Notes under the pieces: model-generated
The model's input: only the letters and a program-made list of their open reading frames with translations
The model's database searches: none
What the model was told of the DNA's origin: nothing
Translations under genes and position numbers: made by a program
Source: Clostridium sp.
GTDB taxonomy: Bacteria > Bacillota_I > Bacilli_A > Acholeplasmatales > Anaeroplasmataceae
Assembly (NCBI GenBank): GCA_022010015.1
Contig: CP091735.1
Span: 1,302,001-1,366,000 of the forward strand
Reading direction: 5' to 3'
Length of the DNA stretch: 64,000 nt
Part shown: positions 22,114 through 33,836 of the stretch, piece after piece
Layout of the letters: every line of letters begins with the position of its first letter
How positions within the stretch are numbered: position 1 is the first letter of the stretch

Positions 22114-23566
22114 GTGGAAATTTTAAGCAGTAAAATTGTAAATAAGCCAAGTCGCCCTATTAAGGTTATGCAATTTGGAGAAGGAAATTTTTTAAGAGCA
22201 TTCGTTGATTGGATTTTACAAAAAATGAACAATGCTAAGGTTTTTGATGGTGGTGTTGTAGTTGTACAACCAATGCCTTTTGGCCGTGTTGAAAATCTTA
22301 AAGAGCAAGATGGTCTTTATACACTTTATTTACAAGGCTTACAAAATGGTAAGGCAGAAAGAGTTCATGAGGTAATTGATGTTCTAGAGGATTATCTTAA
22401 CCCATTTACTGATTATGCTAAATATCTTGATTATGCTAAGAGCACAGATCTAGAGTTTATTATTAGTAACACTACAGAAGCTGGAATCGCTTTTGATCCA
22501 ACTGATACTGATTTTAGTGTTACACCAAAGAGTTATCCAGGAAAGCTTCTTGCTTTCTTAAAAGCACGTTATGATTATTTTAATGGTGATTTAACAAAAG
22601 GATTAGAAATCATTCCATGTGAGCTAATTGATTATAATGGAGACACTCTAAAACATGTTTTAGTAGAACTTGCTAATAACAATAAAATGGATCAAAAATT
22701 TATTGAGTGGGTTACTAAGGCAAATCGTTTCTATAATACACTTGTCGATAGAATCGTACCAGGCTATCCACGTAATGAGGACAAGAAGCTTTGGGAGGAT
22801 TTAGGCTATATTGATAATAATATGGTGGTTGGTGAGATATTCCACCTATGGGTTATCGATGGACCTAAGGGATTAGAGGCAAAATTACCTGCACCTAAGG
22901 CTGGATTAAATGTTTTATTTGTTGATTCAATTAAGCCTTATAAGGAAAGAAAGGTTAAAATTTTAAATGGTTCTCATACTTGTCTTGTTCCAGTAAGCTA
23001 TTTATCAGGAATTGATACTGTTCGTGAGACAATTGAAGATCAACAATTAGGAAAATTTGTAAAGGAATTCATCTTTGATGAGGTTGTTCCAACAATTAAT
23101 ATTCCACAAGATCAAATGATTTCTTATGCAAATAGTGTTTTAGAGCGTTATTCTAATCCATTTGTTCGCCATGAACTAATGAGCATTGCTTTAAACTCTG
23201 TAACAAAATATAAAAACAAGAATTTTGCCAACTGTTTTACAAAATATTAACGATTTAAAGAAGATGCCAAAGCATGCATTATTCAGTTTAGCTGCTTTAA
23301 TGTATTTCTATCGTGGAAAACGTGGTAATGAGGATATTAAGCTTGCTGATGATCCATGGGCTATTGAATTGTTCCAAAAATTATGGAACGAGTTTGATGA
23401 AACTAAAGCTGGCTGCAAGAAGATTGTTGAAACTGTTTTAGGACTTGAGCATCACTGGGAATTAAATTTAAATACTCTTCCAGGAGTAACTGATTTTGTA
23501 ACTGATTGTTTATATGAAATCACAACAAAGCCTATGCGTGAAGCATTAGCTATTATTGGGTGCTAA
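22114..23566 (+). CDS. uxaB: Tagaturonate reductase
   Basis: NAD-dependent reductase turning D-tagaturonate into D-altronate in galacturonate catabolism. About 484 residues, normal for UxaB (polyol dehydrogenase family). N-terminal FGEGNFLRAFVDWIL, then SNTTEAGI near residue 115, IPCELIDYNGD, and KILNGSHTCLVPVSYL near residue 285 with the family's Lys-x3-Asn-x2-His. GTG 22114 is chosen over upstream TTG because GGAGG lies at 22101-22105. One break near 23215-23225 (restored KYKTRILPTVLQ). Stop TAA one base before the uxaA ATG. First gene of the operon. Confidence 0.93.
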
Positions 23567-23567
23567 T

Positions 23568-25055
23568 ATGAATGATTATATAATCATAAATAAAATTGAT
23601 AATGTTTGTGTTGCTTTAAGACCATTCTCTAAAGGAGAAGTGGTAAATGGTGTAACTCTTCTTGAGGATATTCCTCAAGGACATAAAATTGCCTTAAAAA
23701 ATATAAATTTTGGTGAAAATATTATTAAATATGGTGCACCAATAGGTCATGCAACTACCTCAATCAAGGCTGGTGAGCATGTTCATACTCATAATGTTGC
23801 TACAAATCTTGATGATGTAATTACATATGAATATAAGCCAAATTATCCAGTCGTTTATGGCGACGTTAGTGATAGAAAAGTTATGCTATATAAACGTAAA
23901 AAAATGGTGAATATGGTATAAGAAATGAGCTATGGATTGTTCAAACTGTAGGCTGTGTTTCTGGTATGGCTAAAAAAATCATTGAAGAATTTAAAGCTAA
24001 ATATGATACATCAGCTATTGATGGTGTTTATACATTTAATCATCCATTTGGCTGCTCACAAATGGGTAGTGATTTGGAATTAACAAGAACTATTCTTCAA
24101 GATATGGTAAAGCATCCTAATGCTGGTGGCGTTTTAGTTTTAGGATTAGGCTGCGAAGAAAATTTAATTTCTAGATTTTTACCTTCACTTGGTGAATATG
24201 ATGAAGCTAGAACAAGATTTTTAAATAGTCAGGATGTGTCTGATGAGGTTAGCGAAGGCGTAAAGCTTTTTAAAGGAACTTTACGATAATATGAAAAAAA
24301 TGATAAAGAGAGGAAGCACCACTTAGTGCCTTAAGAATTGGACTAAAATGTGGTGGAAGTGATGGCTTAAGTGGTATAACTGCTAATCCATTACTTGGTA
24401 GATTCTCTGATTTCCTTTCAGTAAATGGTGGAACGACTGTTCTTGGTGAGGTTCCAGAAATGTTTGGTGCAGAACAGCTATTAATGGCGCGTGCTAAAGA
24501 TAAGGAAACATTTGATAAAATCGTTAATTTAGTTGATGATTTTTAAGATTTATTTTTAAAAAAATCATCATCAGGTTATTTATGATAATCCATCACCTGG
24601 CAACAAAAAAGGTGGAATTACAACGCTTGAGGATAAATCACTTGGCTGCACCCAAAAGGCTGGAGCATCAAAGGTTAATGATGTTTTAAAAATGGGTGAA
24701 AGAATTAAAACTAATGGTCTTAATTTATTATGTACACCAGGTAATGATTTAGTAGCTACTACAACGCTTGCAGCAAGTGGTTGCCAAATGGTTTTATTTA
24801 CAACTGGTCGTGGAACACCTTTTGGTGGTTTTGTTCCTACATTAAAGGTTGCAACAAATTCAACATTAGCTAATAATAAAGCAAATTGGATTGATTTTAA
24901 TGCTGGCGATTTAGTGGATAAAATGGATATGGATCATTTATTAAATAATTTTATTGATTTAATATGCGATGTTGCTTCAGGAAAGAAGCAAACACGTAAT
25001 GAAGAAAAACAACTTCCGAGAGATTTCAATCTTTAAGGATGGAGTAGTATTATAA
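23568..25055 (+). CDS. uxaA: Altronate dehydratase
   Basis: Dehydrates D-altronate to 2-dehydro-3-deoxygluconate. About 495 residues. Both parts of UxaA are present: the SAF-like N-terminal domain (VALRPFSKGE, PIGHATTSIKAGEHVHTHN) and the large C-terminal domain (FNHPFGCSQMGSD, LGLGCEEN, LKCGGSDGLSGITANP, GCTQKAGA, FTTGRGTPFGG). The restored end is ISIFKDGVVL with stop 25053-25055, reached by removing one A near 25005. Other breaks near 23895-23905, 24280-24300, 24540-24590. Placed between uxaB and uxaC in one operon. Confidence 0.92.
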
Positions 25056-25073
25056 TATAAGGAGAATATAAAA

Positions 25074-26494
25074 ATGAAGAATTTTATGGATAAAGACTTC
25101 TTATTAACAACTAAAACAGCTAAGAAGTTATATCATGAGCATGCTGAGGGTATGCCTATCATTGATTATCATTGTCATTTACAACCAAAAGAAATTTATG
25201 AGGATAAGCAATTCCGTAATTTAACTGAGGTTTGGCTTGGTGCTGGTGACCGTTATGGTGACCACTATAAATGGCGTAGCCTACGTGCTCGTGGCTATGA
25301 GGAGGATAGTATTTCTGGTCCTGATGATGACTATAAAAAATATTATCAATTTGTTGAATCAATGCCTTATTTTGTAGGAAATCCGCTATATCATTGGTCT
25401 CATTTAGAGATGCAAAAGATATTTTTGATATTTATGATGTTATTAATCCAGCAAATGCTGAAAAAATTTGGAATGAAGCTAATAAAAAGCTTGAAACCTT
25501 AACTGCTCGTCAAATGATGTATAAGTTTAATGTTAAGACAGTTTGTACAACTGATGATCCAGTTGATGATTTAAGCTGGCATAAGAAAATGATGGCAGAT
25601 AAGACTCTTAATGTAACTGTTCGTCCTGCATTTCGTCCAGATAAGGCAATTAATGTTGAATTATCATGGTTTGCTGATTGGGTAAATAAATTAGCTGGTG
25701 TTGTTGGCTATGAAATTACCTCACTTGAACTTTTATGTAAGGCTTTAGCAGAAAGAATTGATTTCTTTGATTCTATGGGCTCTAAGCTTTCAGATCATGC
25801 TTTAGACGTTGTTCATTATGTTGATACAACATATGATGAAGCTAATAAGGTATTCTTAAAGGGTATGAATCATGAACCAATTTCATCATTAGAGGAAGAT
25901 CAATATAAGGGCTATATTTTAGTATTCCTTGGTAAGGAATATCATAAGCATGGCTGGGTTCAACAATATCATATTGGTGCTTTAAGAAATAATTCAAATC
26001 GTATGCTTAAAGAAATTGGACCAGATACTGGCTTTGATGCAATTGAGGATGCAACATATATGCCTAAATTATCTAAATTATTAGATAAACTTGATTCTAC
26101 TGATGAACTTCCAAAAACTATTCTTTATTGCTTAAATCCACGTGATAATTATGCTTTAACAGTTTTAGCTGGTTGCTTCCAACGTGCAGGTATCAAAGGT
26201 CGTGTTCAGGTTGGTACTGCTTGGTGGTTCTTAGATCAATTAGATGGTATGAAGCAAAATCTTGAAACATTAATGCAAGTAGGCTTAATTGCTCAATCTG
26301 TAGGAATGCTTACTGATTCACGTTCATTCCTAGCATATCCTCGTCATGAGTATTATAGACGTTTATTATGTCAAATGCTTGGTAATTTAGTAGAGAGTGG
26401 TCAATATCCTGCTTCAGAGCTTGATACACTTGGTAAAATTGTTGAAGATGTTTGCTATAATAATGCAAAGGAATTCTTTGGTTTTTTTAATTAG
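25074..26494 (+). CDS. uxaC: Glucuronate/galacturonate isomerase
   Basis: Uronate isomerase converting D-glucuronate to D-fructuronate and D-galacturonate to D-tagaturonate. About 473 residues, normal. MKNFMDKDFLLTT start with AAGGAGA upstream; metal-site motif IDYHCHLQP near residue 28, CTTDDPVDDLSWH near 160, and C-terminal DSRSFLAYPRHEYYRR. Two neighbouring breaks near 25414-25426 (AAAA for AAA and TTTTT for TTTT; restored HLEMQRYFDIYDV). Last gene of the uxaBAC operon, ended by a strong terminator. Confidence 0.95.
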
Positions 26495-26500
26495 AATTAG

Positions 26501-26532
26501 AAAGATGGCTTTATTTTTGCCATCTTTTTTTA
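26501..26532 (+). terminator. Terminator of the uxa operon
   Basis: AAAGATGGC and GCCATCTTT around a T-rich loop, then TTTTTTAT. Confidence 0.88.
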
Positions 26533-26551
26533 TCATTATGGCTTTTTTTGA

Positions 26552-26581
26552 TTGAAATAAAAAGTAATAATGCGATATAAT
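26552..26581 (+). promoter_or_regulatory. Promoter for the M50-like gene
   Basis: TTGAAA, 18-base spacer, TATAAT, 24 bases before the start codon. Confidence 0.65.
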
Positions 26582-26605
26582 TGTGTTAAAAATAGACAAT
26601 AGGTG

Positions 26606-27923
26606 ATGCTTTTTGAGAAGAATAAGTTTTTAATCAAATTTTTAATTAATATATTAATATTATGTCTATCAGGATGTTTTTTTATTATTTTGCCTTTTTC
26701 TGATATTGATTATTATAGCAGTATTTTTAGGATTATGTATTTATGCGGTAGGAATGTTTTTGATGCCGTTTATTTATACATTCTCGAAGATACTATTTGC
26801 GAAGCTTGCTGGCTTTTAAGGTTATTTATCTTAAAATATTTAATTCAATTAAAATGCTAAACAATAATAAAATGCAAAAAAATCAAATATTCTCCAACAA
26901 GAGGATTATGTGATGTACGCTTTGGTGGACATGGAAAATACATTTTTAGTTTAATAGGGGGAATTTTAGTCTTAGTCTTGTTATTGATAGGTAGCTTGCT
27001 ATGCATTTTTCTTAATTGATAATAATTATGTAAAGAATGCTATGATGGCTTTAGCAATTGATATTTCCTATATTTTGATAGTTAATGGTATTCCTAATTC
27101 AAATAGCTTCAAAAATGATGGAATGAGGATATGGCTTACAATAAAAAGTAAGAGCTTTAGAGAGCTTTCAACACAAATGTGTGGAAATGCCTTAGATGTT
27201 GCAGTTGGAAAAAAATATAAGGATATCGAATTTAAGGATTTAGACTTTTTCCCAGATAAGCTCTATATTCTTTATCTTATTGAATATGGCTATCATTATT
27301 TAGATAATGATGATTTAGATAGTTATTTTTTTAATTGTAGAAAAAAACTTGAAAGAAACCAATGATTAATGATCCTTCAGCAATTATTGAGCAAAAATAA
27401 ATTTTTTTGGCTATAAGTTATGGCTTGTATAAGCATAATATCATTCAAACAAGAAAAATATTTAAATAATATTTTTAACATTTATTCCGCCCCAAGCTTT
27501 AAATATGGCCTTAGAGTTAAACTATTTAAGCTCTCTTTATTTAGAAAAATAATGTTTCTAAGGCTCAACAAATTCGCGATGTTTTAGCTAAGGCTATAAA
27601 TACAGAAGATACTCAAAATTCTGTTAAATCAATTATTTTTTTCATGAACTAAATATGATGCATCCAAGTGAATATGAATTATCCTTGGAGGGCGATATAG
27701 TAGAGGATAAAAAAATACGCTTATAAGCTTTTTAAGGGTAATAAATTAATATTAATGGATTTAAAGATGTATAAGGATGCTTTTTGTTGATAATCAAAGA
27801 GAAAAATGGCTATATTTATGGTGTGTTTAATGATGAATTAACTATTCAAACATCTTATGGTTTAGTTAGTGCTAAAAAAATGTAATTTATGGTGGAAGGA
27901 TTTATAGTGCTAAAGATTTTTAG
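26606..27923 (+). CDS. M50-like membrane protein lacking the zinc motif
   Basis: Restored as about 435 residues. Three or more membrane helices fill the first half (KFLINILILCLSGCFFIIL; YAVGMFLMPFIYTFSKILFA; SLIGGILVLVLLLIGSLL), followed by IVNGIPNSNSFKNDGMRIW and a soluble helical region resembling TPR pairs (ALNMALELNYLSSLYLEK, SKAQQIRDVLAKAI), then a beta-rich end. The layout, with FAKLAGFKVIYLKIF after the second helix and the NDG motif later, resembles M50 (site-2) metalloproteases. The HExxH position reads YTFSK, so zinc binding is not expected. Breaks at most A/T runs (26725, 26817, 26880, 27010, 27390-27480, 27640, 27710, 27885). The family call is tentative. Upstream of a membrane protein and leuS. 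Confidence 0.5.
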
Positions 27924-27956
27924 TGACAAATTTAATGTTGTTGGAGTGACCTTGAG

Positions 27957-28387
27957 TTGAAAAAAATTTGTCTTCGTTTTGCATTATGCGATTCTTATTT
28001 TTATATTTTTAGCTATTTTAATTACAATTACTGCCTTGTTTGGCGTTGAAAGTAAGGAAGTATTTGTATTACTTTGTAGTTTGTTTGGTATGACTAGTCC
28101 TATTTTTATATTTAGTTTTTAGGTATGTTTAAGGAATATAAATATATAAAGTATCATATGCCAAAATATATGATTATTGCTAATGTAACAACGGTTATTT
28201 TAGCTACTTTAGAGCTTTTATATTTATTTTTAAGCTACATAACAATTATTTTACAAAGCTTTGGTATGTATATGAAATTGTCCTTATTGGAATTATTATA
28301 TTACCAATAAGTATTGCGTATATTACTAATAAAATTATAAAAAAAGAAAAAAATGTTAAAAAAATAACATATTATGGTGGTGTTTAA
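27957..28387 (+). CDS. Four-helix membrane protein, function unknown
   Basis: About 143 residues, mostly hydrophobic: helices around residues 5-25 (VLHYAILIFIFLAILITITAL), 30-50 (VFVLLCSLFGMTSPIFIFSF), 65-90 (MIIANVTTVILATLELLYLF) and 105-125 (VLIGIIILPISIAYI), with a Lys-rich tail KIIKKEKNVKK. The TTG start at 27957 follows GGAG by ten bases; it needs six A instead of seven in the next run. Further breaks near 28115 and 28272. Lies between the M50-like gene and leuS, two bases from the leuS ATG, so probably in one transcript. No family recognised. Confidence 0.55.
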
Positions 28388-28389
28388 TT

Positions 28390-30803
28390 ATGAGAGAATA
28401 TAATCCAAATGAAATTGAAAAAAAGTGGCAGGATTACTGGGAGGAAAATAAAACATTTTATACAGATGTTTATGATTTTTCTAAGCCTAAGTTTTATGCG
28501 TTAGATATGTTTCCATATCCATCTGGACAAGGACTACATGTTGGTCATCCTGAAGGTTATACGGCAACAGATATTGTAAGTAGAAAGAAAAGAATGGAGG
28601 GCTATAATGTTCTTCATCCAATGGGCTGGGATGCCTTTGGACTTCCTGCTGAACAATTTGCTATAAAAAAACCGGAAATCATCCTGATGGCTTTACGAGA
28701 AAGAATATTGCAACCTTTACTCATCAGCTAAAAAAATGTTGGGATTTTCTTTTTGATTGAGTAAAGAAATTTGTACTTGTGATCCTAAATATTATAAATG
28801 GACACAATGGATTTTTTTAAGCAATTGTATAAGGATGGATTGGCTAAAAAAATCAATATGCCTGTAAACTGGTGTGAAGAACTTGGTACAGTATTAGCTA
28901 ATGATGAGGTAATTGATGGTAAAAGTGAACGTGGTGGCTATCCAGTAGTTAGAAAAAATATGAAGCAATGGGTAATGGATATACCAGCCTATGCTGAAAG
29001 ATTACTTGAAGGCCTTGATGAAATTGATTGGCCATCATCAACTAAGGAAATGCAAAGAAATTGGATTGGTAAATCAGTTGGTGCTCATGTTACCTTTAAG
29101 GTTAAGAATAGTTCTGAAAGCTTTGTTGTTTTTACAACACGCTGTGATACTTTGTTTGGAGCGACCTACTGTGTACTTGCTCCAGAGCATCGCCTAGTGG
29201 ATTTAATTACGACTGATGAACAAAGGACTGTTGTTAATGAATATAAAAAGCTATGTAGTAGTAAGAGTGATTTAGAAAGAACAGAATTAAATAAGGATAA
29301 GACTGGTGTATTTACTGGTGCTTATGCTATTAATCCTGTTAATAATAAAGAGATACCTATATGGATATCTGATTATGTTCTTGCAAGCTATGGAACTGGA
29401 GCTATTATGGCTGTTCCTGCACATGATGAAAGAGATTATGCTTTTGCCAAAAAATTTAATTTAGAAATTATTCCAGTACTTGCTGGTGGTGATGTTACAA
29501 AGGAAGCTTATACTGAGGATGGCGTTCATATTAATTCTGACTTCTTAGATGGCTTAAATAAGGAAGAAGCAATAGATAAGATGATTTCTTGGCTTGAAGA
29601 GCATAAGATTGGTGAAAAGAAGATATCTTATCGTCTTCGTGAGTGGATTTTTGCTAGACAAAGATATTGGGGTGAGCCTATTCCAGTTGTTCATTTTGAT
29701 GATCATGATGAGGCACTAGATGATGAAGATTTACCACTTGTTTTACCAGAACTTGATGATTATAAACCAAAGGTAAATGGAACAGCTCCTCTTGAAAATG
29801 CTAAGGACTGGGTAAATGTTACATATCATGGTCAAAATGGTAAAAGAGAAACTAATACAATGCCTGGTAGTGCAGCATCTAGCTGGTACTTCCTACGTTA
29901 TATTGATCCAAATAATGACAAAGAATTTGCTAACTATGAATTGTTAAAGCATTGGATGCCTGTAGATTTATATATTGGAGGTCCAGAGCATGCTGTAGGA
30001 CACCTTCTTTATTCGAGATTTTGGAATAATTATTTATATGACAAGGGCTTAGTTCCTACTAAGGAGCCATTTAAGAAGCTTTTCCACCAAGGAATGATTC
30101 TTGGAGAAAATAGTGAGAAAATGAGTAAGTCTCGTGGAAATGTCATTAATCCTGATGATATTGTTAAAGAATATGGTGCAGATACACTTAGACTTTATGA
30201 AATGTTTATGGGTCCACTTGAGGCCTCACTTCCTTGGAGTAATAAAGGCCTAGAGGGTGCTCGTAAGTTCTTGGAGCGTGTATGGCGTTTCTATAATAAT
30301 GAAGAATATACTAATAAATTTAGTGATACTAATGATGGAAGTTTAGATAAAATTTATCATCAAACTGTTAAGAAGGTTTCTGCTGATTATGATAGTCTAA
30401 ATTTTAATACAGCTATTTCTCAGCTAATGATTTTCTTAAATGAGGCTTATAAGGCAAACTCTATTTATCGTCCTTATGCTTTAGATTTTATTAAGATGCT
30501 ATCACCTATATGTCCACATATTGGTGAAGAAATATGGAATGTTCTTGGAAATAAGGATAGTATTGCTTATGCAAGTTGGCCTAAATTTGATGAATCAAAG
30601 CTACAAGATGATGTAGTTACAATGGTTATTCAGGTAAATGGTAAGCTAAGAGATAAAATGGAGGTTAGTGCGTCCTTAAGTAAAGAAGAAATAGAAAAAA
30701 ATGCTTTAAATTTGGATAAGGTTAAGGCTAATATAGATGGAAAGCAAATTGTAAAAAAATTATTGTTGTTCCAAAGAAAATAGTTAATATAGTAGTAAAA
30801 TAG
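28390..30803 (+). CDS. leuS: Leucyl-tRNA synthetase
   Basis: Charges tRNA-Leu. About 804 residues, the usual bacterial length. Class I signatures intact: HIGH as PYPSGQGLHVGHPEG near residue 38 and KMSKS as GENSEKMSKSRGNV near residue 578. The editing domain (VVFTTRCDTLFGATY, AIMAVPAHDERD) and the C-terminal VIQVNGKLRDK are present. Breaks near 28665-28775 (including one missing G: TTGAG for TTGGAG in FDWSKE) and at the very end, where seven A are written for eight; the restored end is IIVVPKKIVNIVVK with TAG 30801-30803. No T-box leader is visible upstream. Confidence 0.97.
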
Positions 30804-30860
30804 TACTTTTTATATTTGAATGTTTTTCTTTAAATGAAGATATAAAGGCGGTAATAAATA

Positions 30861-31881
30861 ATGATTATTAGAATGAAATATGATATAACAAAGGAAGATT
30901 ATGAAAAGATTGTTAATTATTTTTGAAAGTCAAAACTTTGAGATAAAAAGATATTTCAGGTGAGACGTTTAAGGTAATTGGCATTGTTGGCGATACTTCA
31001 AAGCTTGATGTTGAAAATATTAAGGGAATGAATGGTATTGATGAGGTAACAAGAATTCAATCGCCTTATAAAAAAGCGTCTAAAATTTTTCATCCTGAGC
31101 CTACAATTATTGATGTAGGTGGTGTTAAAATTGGTGGTGGCTCATTTGTTGTAATGGCTGGCCCTTGCTCTGTAGAAACCCGTGAACAAATTTGTGAGGT
31201 TGCTCGTGATGTTAAGGCTTCAGGTGCCCAAATATTACGAGGTGGAGCCTTTAAACCAAGAACTAGTCCTTATTCATTCCAAGGATTGGAGCTTGAAGGA
31301 TTAGATTTATTATTAGAAGCTAAAAAAAGGAAACTGGTCTTCCTATTATAACAGAAATTCAATCAGAAGATATGATACCTAGATTTGTACGTGATGTTGA
31401 TATTATTCAGGTTGGCGCTAGAAATATGCAAAACTTTCATTTACTAAAGGCCCTTGGTAAAATTGATAAGCCTATTCTTTTAAAAAGAGGAATGAGCTCA
31501 ACAATAGAAGAATGGCTAATGGCAGCTGAATATATTTTAGCTGGTGGTAATGAAAAGGTTATTTTATGTGAACGTGGAATAAGGACATTTGAAAAATACA
31601 CAAGAAATACCTTAGATATTTCTGCCGTTTTGGCGGTGAAGGAATTATCTCATCTACCAGTTATTATTGATCCATCACATTCAGGTGGTAAATGGAGTAT
31701 GGTTGATGGTCTATCAAAGGCTGCTTTAGCTGTTGGTGCAGATGGTATAATTGTTGAAGTACATAATAATCCTGAATGTGCTTTATGTGACGGAGCACAA
31801 TCATTAAAGCCTAAGAAATTTGCTAAAATGATGGATGATTTAAGACAAATTGCTCCAATCGTTGGCAAAACAATGAAATAA
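30861..31881 (+). CDS. aroF: DAHP synthase (AroF type, with N-terminal ACT-like domain)
   Basis: First enzyme of the shikimate pathway: PEP plus erythrose-4-phosphate to DAHP. About 338 residues. The first 75 or so residues form a ferredoxin/ACT-like domain that usually senses pathway products; the barrel follows with VMAGPCSVETREQ, LRGGAFKPRTSPYSFQG, VGARNMQNFHLLKALG, LLKRGMSSTIEEWL, ILCERGIRTFE and IIDPSHSGGK. ATG 30861 with AAGGCGG. Breaks near 30924, 30942 and 31324. The stop TAA overlaps the tyrA ATG (TAATG). Heads the aromatic cluster. Confidence 0.94.
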
Positions 31882-32718
31882 TGAAAATATTGATTGTAGG
31901 CTTAGGCCTAATTGGCGGATCCTATGCCAAGGGATTAATAAAAAAAGGTTATGAGGTTTATGGAATTGATACTAATAAGGAAACAAGAGATTTTGCCTTA
32001 AAAAAATTAAAATAGTCACAGCTGTATCAGATAATCCATTAAGCTTTATTAATGATGTTGATGTTTTAATTTTTAGGACTATACCCTAATGACATCATCG
32101 TCTTTTTAAATAAGTATTCACCATATTTTTTTCTAATGATTTAATAATTACAGATGTTTGCGGTATAAAAACAAGCTTTGTTTATAAGGTTAATGATGTT
32201 TTAAAACATGGAGAATACATTTCACATCATCCAATGGCTGGAAGGGAAAAAATAGGTATAACCTATGCTGATGAAAAGATATTTAAAGGTGCTAATTTTT
32301 TGGTTACACCTATAAATAATTCAAAGAGAGCTATTGATACAATTATGCAAATTGGCAATGATCTTGAATTTGGTAAATTCTTTATTATGACGCCTGAACA
32401 TCATGATCAAATGATTGCTTTTACATCTCAGCTTACACATGCAATCGCCGTAAGCCTCGTTAATTCAGACCATAATCTTGATACTAAAAAAATTATATAG
32501 GTGATTCATATCGAGATTTAACAAGAATAGCTATGATAAATGAAAAATTTATGGAGTGAGCTATTTATGGAAAAATAAGAGCTATTTGTTAGCGCAAATT
32601 GCGGAATTTGAAGCCGAGCTTAATCTATTAAAGGATGCTCTTGCTAATAATAATTCTAATCAATTAAAGGAATTATTTATAAGCTCTAGAAAGAAAAGAA
32701 GCGGGATGGAAAAAGTGA
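31881..32718 (+). CDS. tyrA: Prephenate dehydrogenase
   Basis: Oxidises prephenate to hydroxyphenylpyruvate for tyrosine synthesis. About 280 residues. N-terminal NAD fold with GLGLIGGSYAKGL, then YPNDIIVF, ITDVCGIKTSF, SHHPMAGREKIGI, FLVTPINN, and the C-terminal helical domain with HHDQMIAFTSQLTHAIA. Breaks near 31985-32015, 32075, 32130-32140, 32487, 32550 and 32690. The restored C-terminus ALERKEAGWKK ends in a TGA that overlaps the GTG of aroB. Confidence 0.9.
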
Positions 32719-33743
32719 AAAAAAGTTAGCGATTAATTTAACACATACATCTTATAATATTTATATTGGAAAGAAAGTTCTAGCAAATCTTGGAAAATAT
32801 ATAAAGGATGTTTATAATAATAAAAAAATCTATATTATAACTGACACAAATGTTGAAAAAAATTATATTTAGCCGATGTGTGTAATGCCTTAAAGGAATA
32901 TGAGGTGTATTCTTATGCAATTAAGGCAGGTGAAGAATCTAAAAAAATATTACAAGCTATCAAGAGATAATAAATTATTTACTTGCTAAGGAAATAAGGA
33001 GAAATGATTTAATTCTTGCTCTTGGTGGTGGTGTAGTTGGAGATCTTGCAGGATTTGTTGCGGCAACGCTTTATAGAGGACTTCCCTTTATAAATATTCC
33101 TACTTCACTTTTGAGCCAAATGGATAGCTCAATAGGCGGTAAAACAGGAATTGATTATTATAATCGTAAGAATATAATTGGCGCATTTAAACAGCCTGAT
33201 TTAGTTTTAATTGACCCAAGTACGTTAAGTACTTTAGATAAACGTGAGTTTAATAATGGAATGGGTGAATTAATTAAGCATGCGTTAATAGGTAATTCTA
33301 AGCTTTTTACTAAGCTATTGACTAAACCAGAGATTGATGAAGAAATAATTTACGAGAGTCTACTTGTAAAAAAGAAATATGTCGAGGAAGATGAATTTGA
33401 TAAAGGCAATCGAATGATTCTAAATTTTGGTCATACCTTTGGTCATGCTATTGAGCTTAATAGTGATTATAAGCATGGTGAATGTGTAGCAATTGGTATG
33501 ATGCTTGCAATTAAGCTTGGAATTGAATTAAAGATTACAAATAGTAGCTTACTTGCTGATTTAAAGAAAATCCTAGATTTATATGAATTGCCATATTTAG
33601 ATATTGATTATCATAAATTACTTCATTCAATTATTTATGATAAAAAAAGAATTTGGCTGGTGTAATTAATTTTTATCTTAATTAAAGATATTGGAGATCC
33701 AGTAATTTACAAAATGAAGGAAGAATATATAAAGAGTGCTTAG
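32715..33743 (+). CDS. aroB: 3-dehydroquinate synthase
   Basis: Second shikimate step, cyclising DAHP. About 342 residues. LALGGGVVGDLAGFVAATLYRG near residue 95, PTSLLSQMDSSIGGKTGID, GMGELIKHALI, and the zinc ligands in LNFGHTFGHAIE and YKHGECVAIGM. GTG start at 32715 within the tyrA stop. Breaks at 32718-32724, 32855-32870, 32940-32965, 33640-33655 and 33680. The final codons overlap a possible weak terminator (GAGTGC...GCTCT plus T run at 33733-33760). The aroA promoter lies just downstream. Confidence 0.94.
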
Positions 33744-33782
33744 TTGCTCTTTTTTTCTTTTTCTTAGAGGACTGCAAATTTA

Positions 33783-33811
33783 TTGCCATTGAAATCAATA
33801 AATGATATAAT
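33783..33811 (+). promoter_or_regulatory. Promoter for aroA and downstream genes
   Basis: TTGCCA, 17-base spacer, TATAAT, 26 bases before the aroA start. It suggests the aromatic cluster is two transcripts: aroF-tyrA-aroB and aroA onward. Confidence 0.72.
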
Positions 33812-33836
33812 TTAAATAATTATGGAGTTGATTTAA

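Noticed and set aside
23545..23580. UxaB-UxaA fusion
   Set aside because: Fusion would require GG instead of GGG at the junction; as written there is a TAA stop and an ATG one base later, the usual arrangement for two enzymes.
28320..28389. T-box or other riboswitch before leuS
   Set aside because: Only two bases separate the upstream gene from leuS, and no T-box sequence or terminator/antiterminator pair is present.
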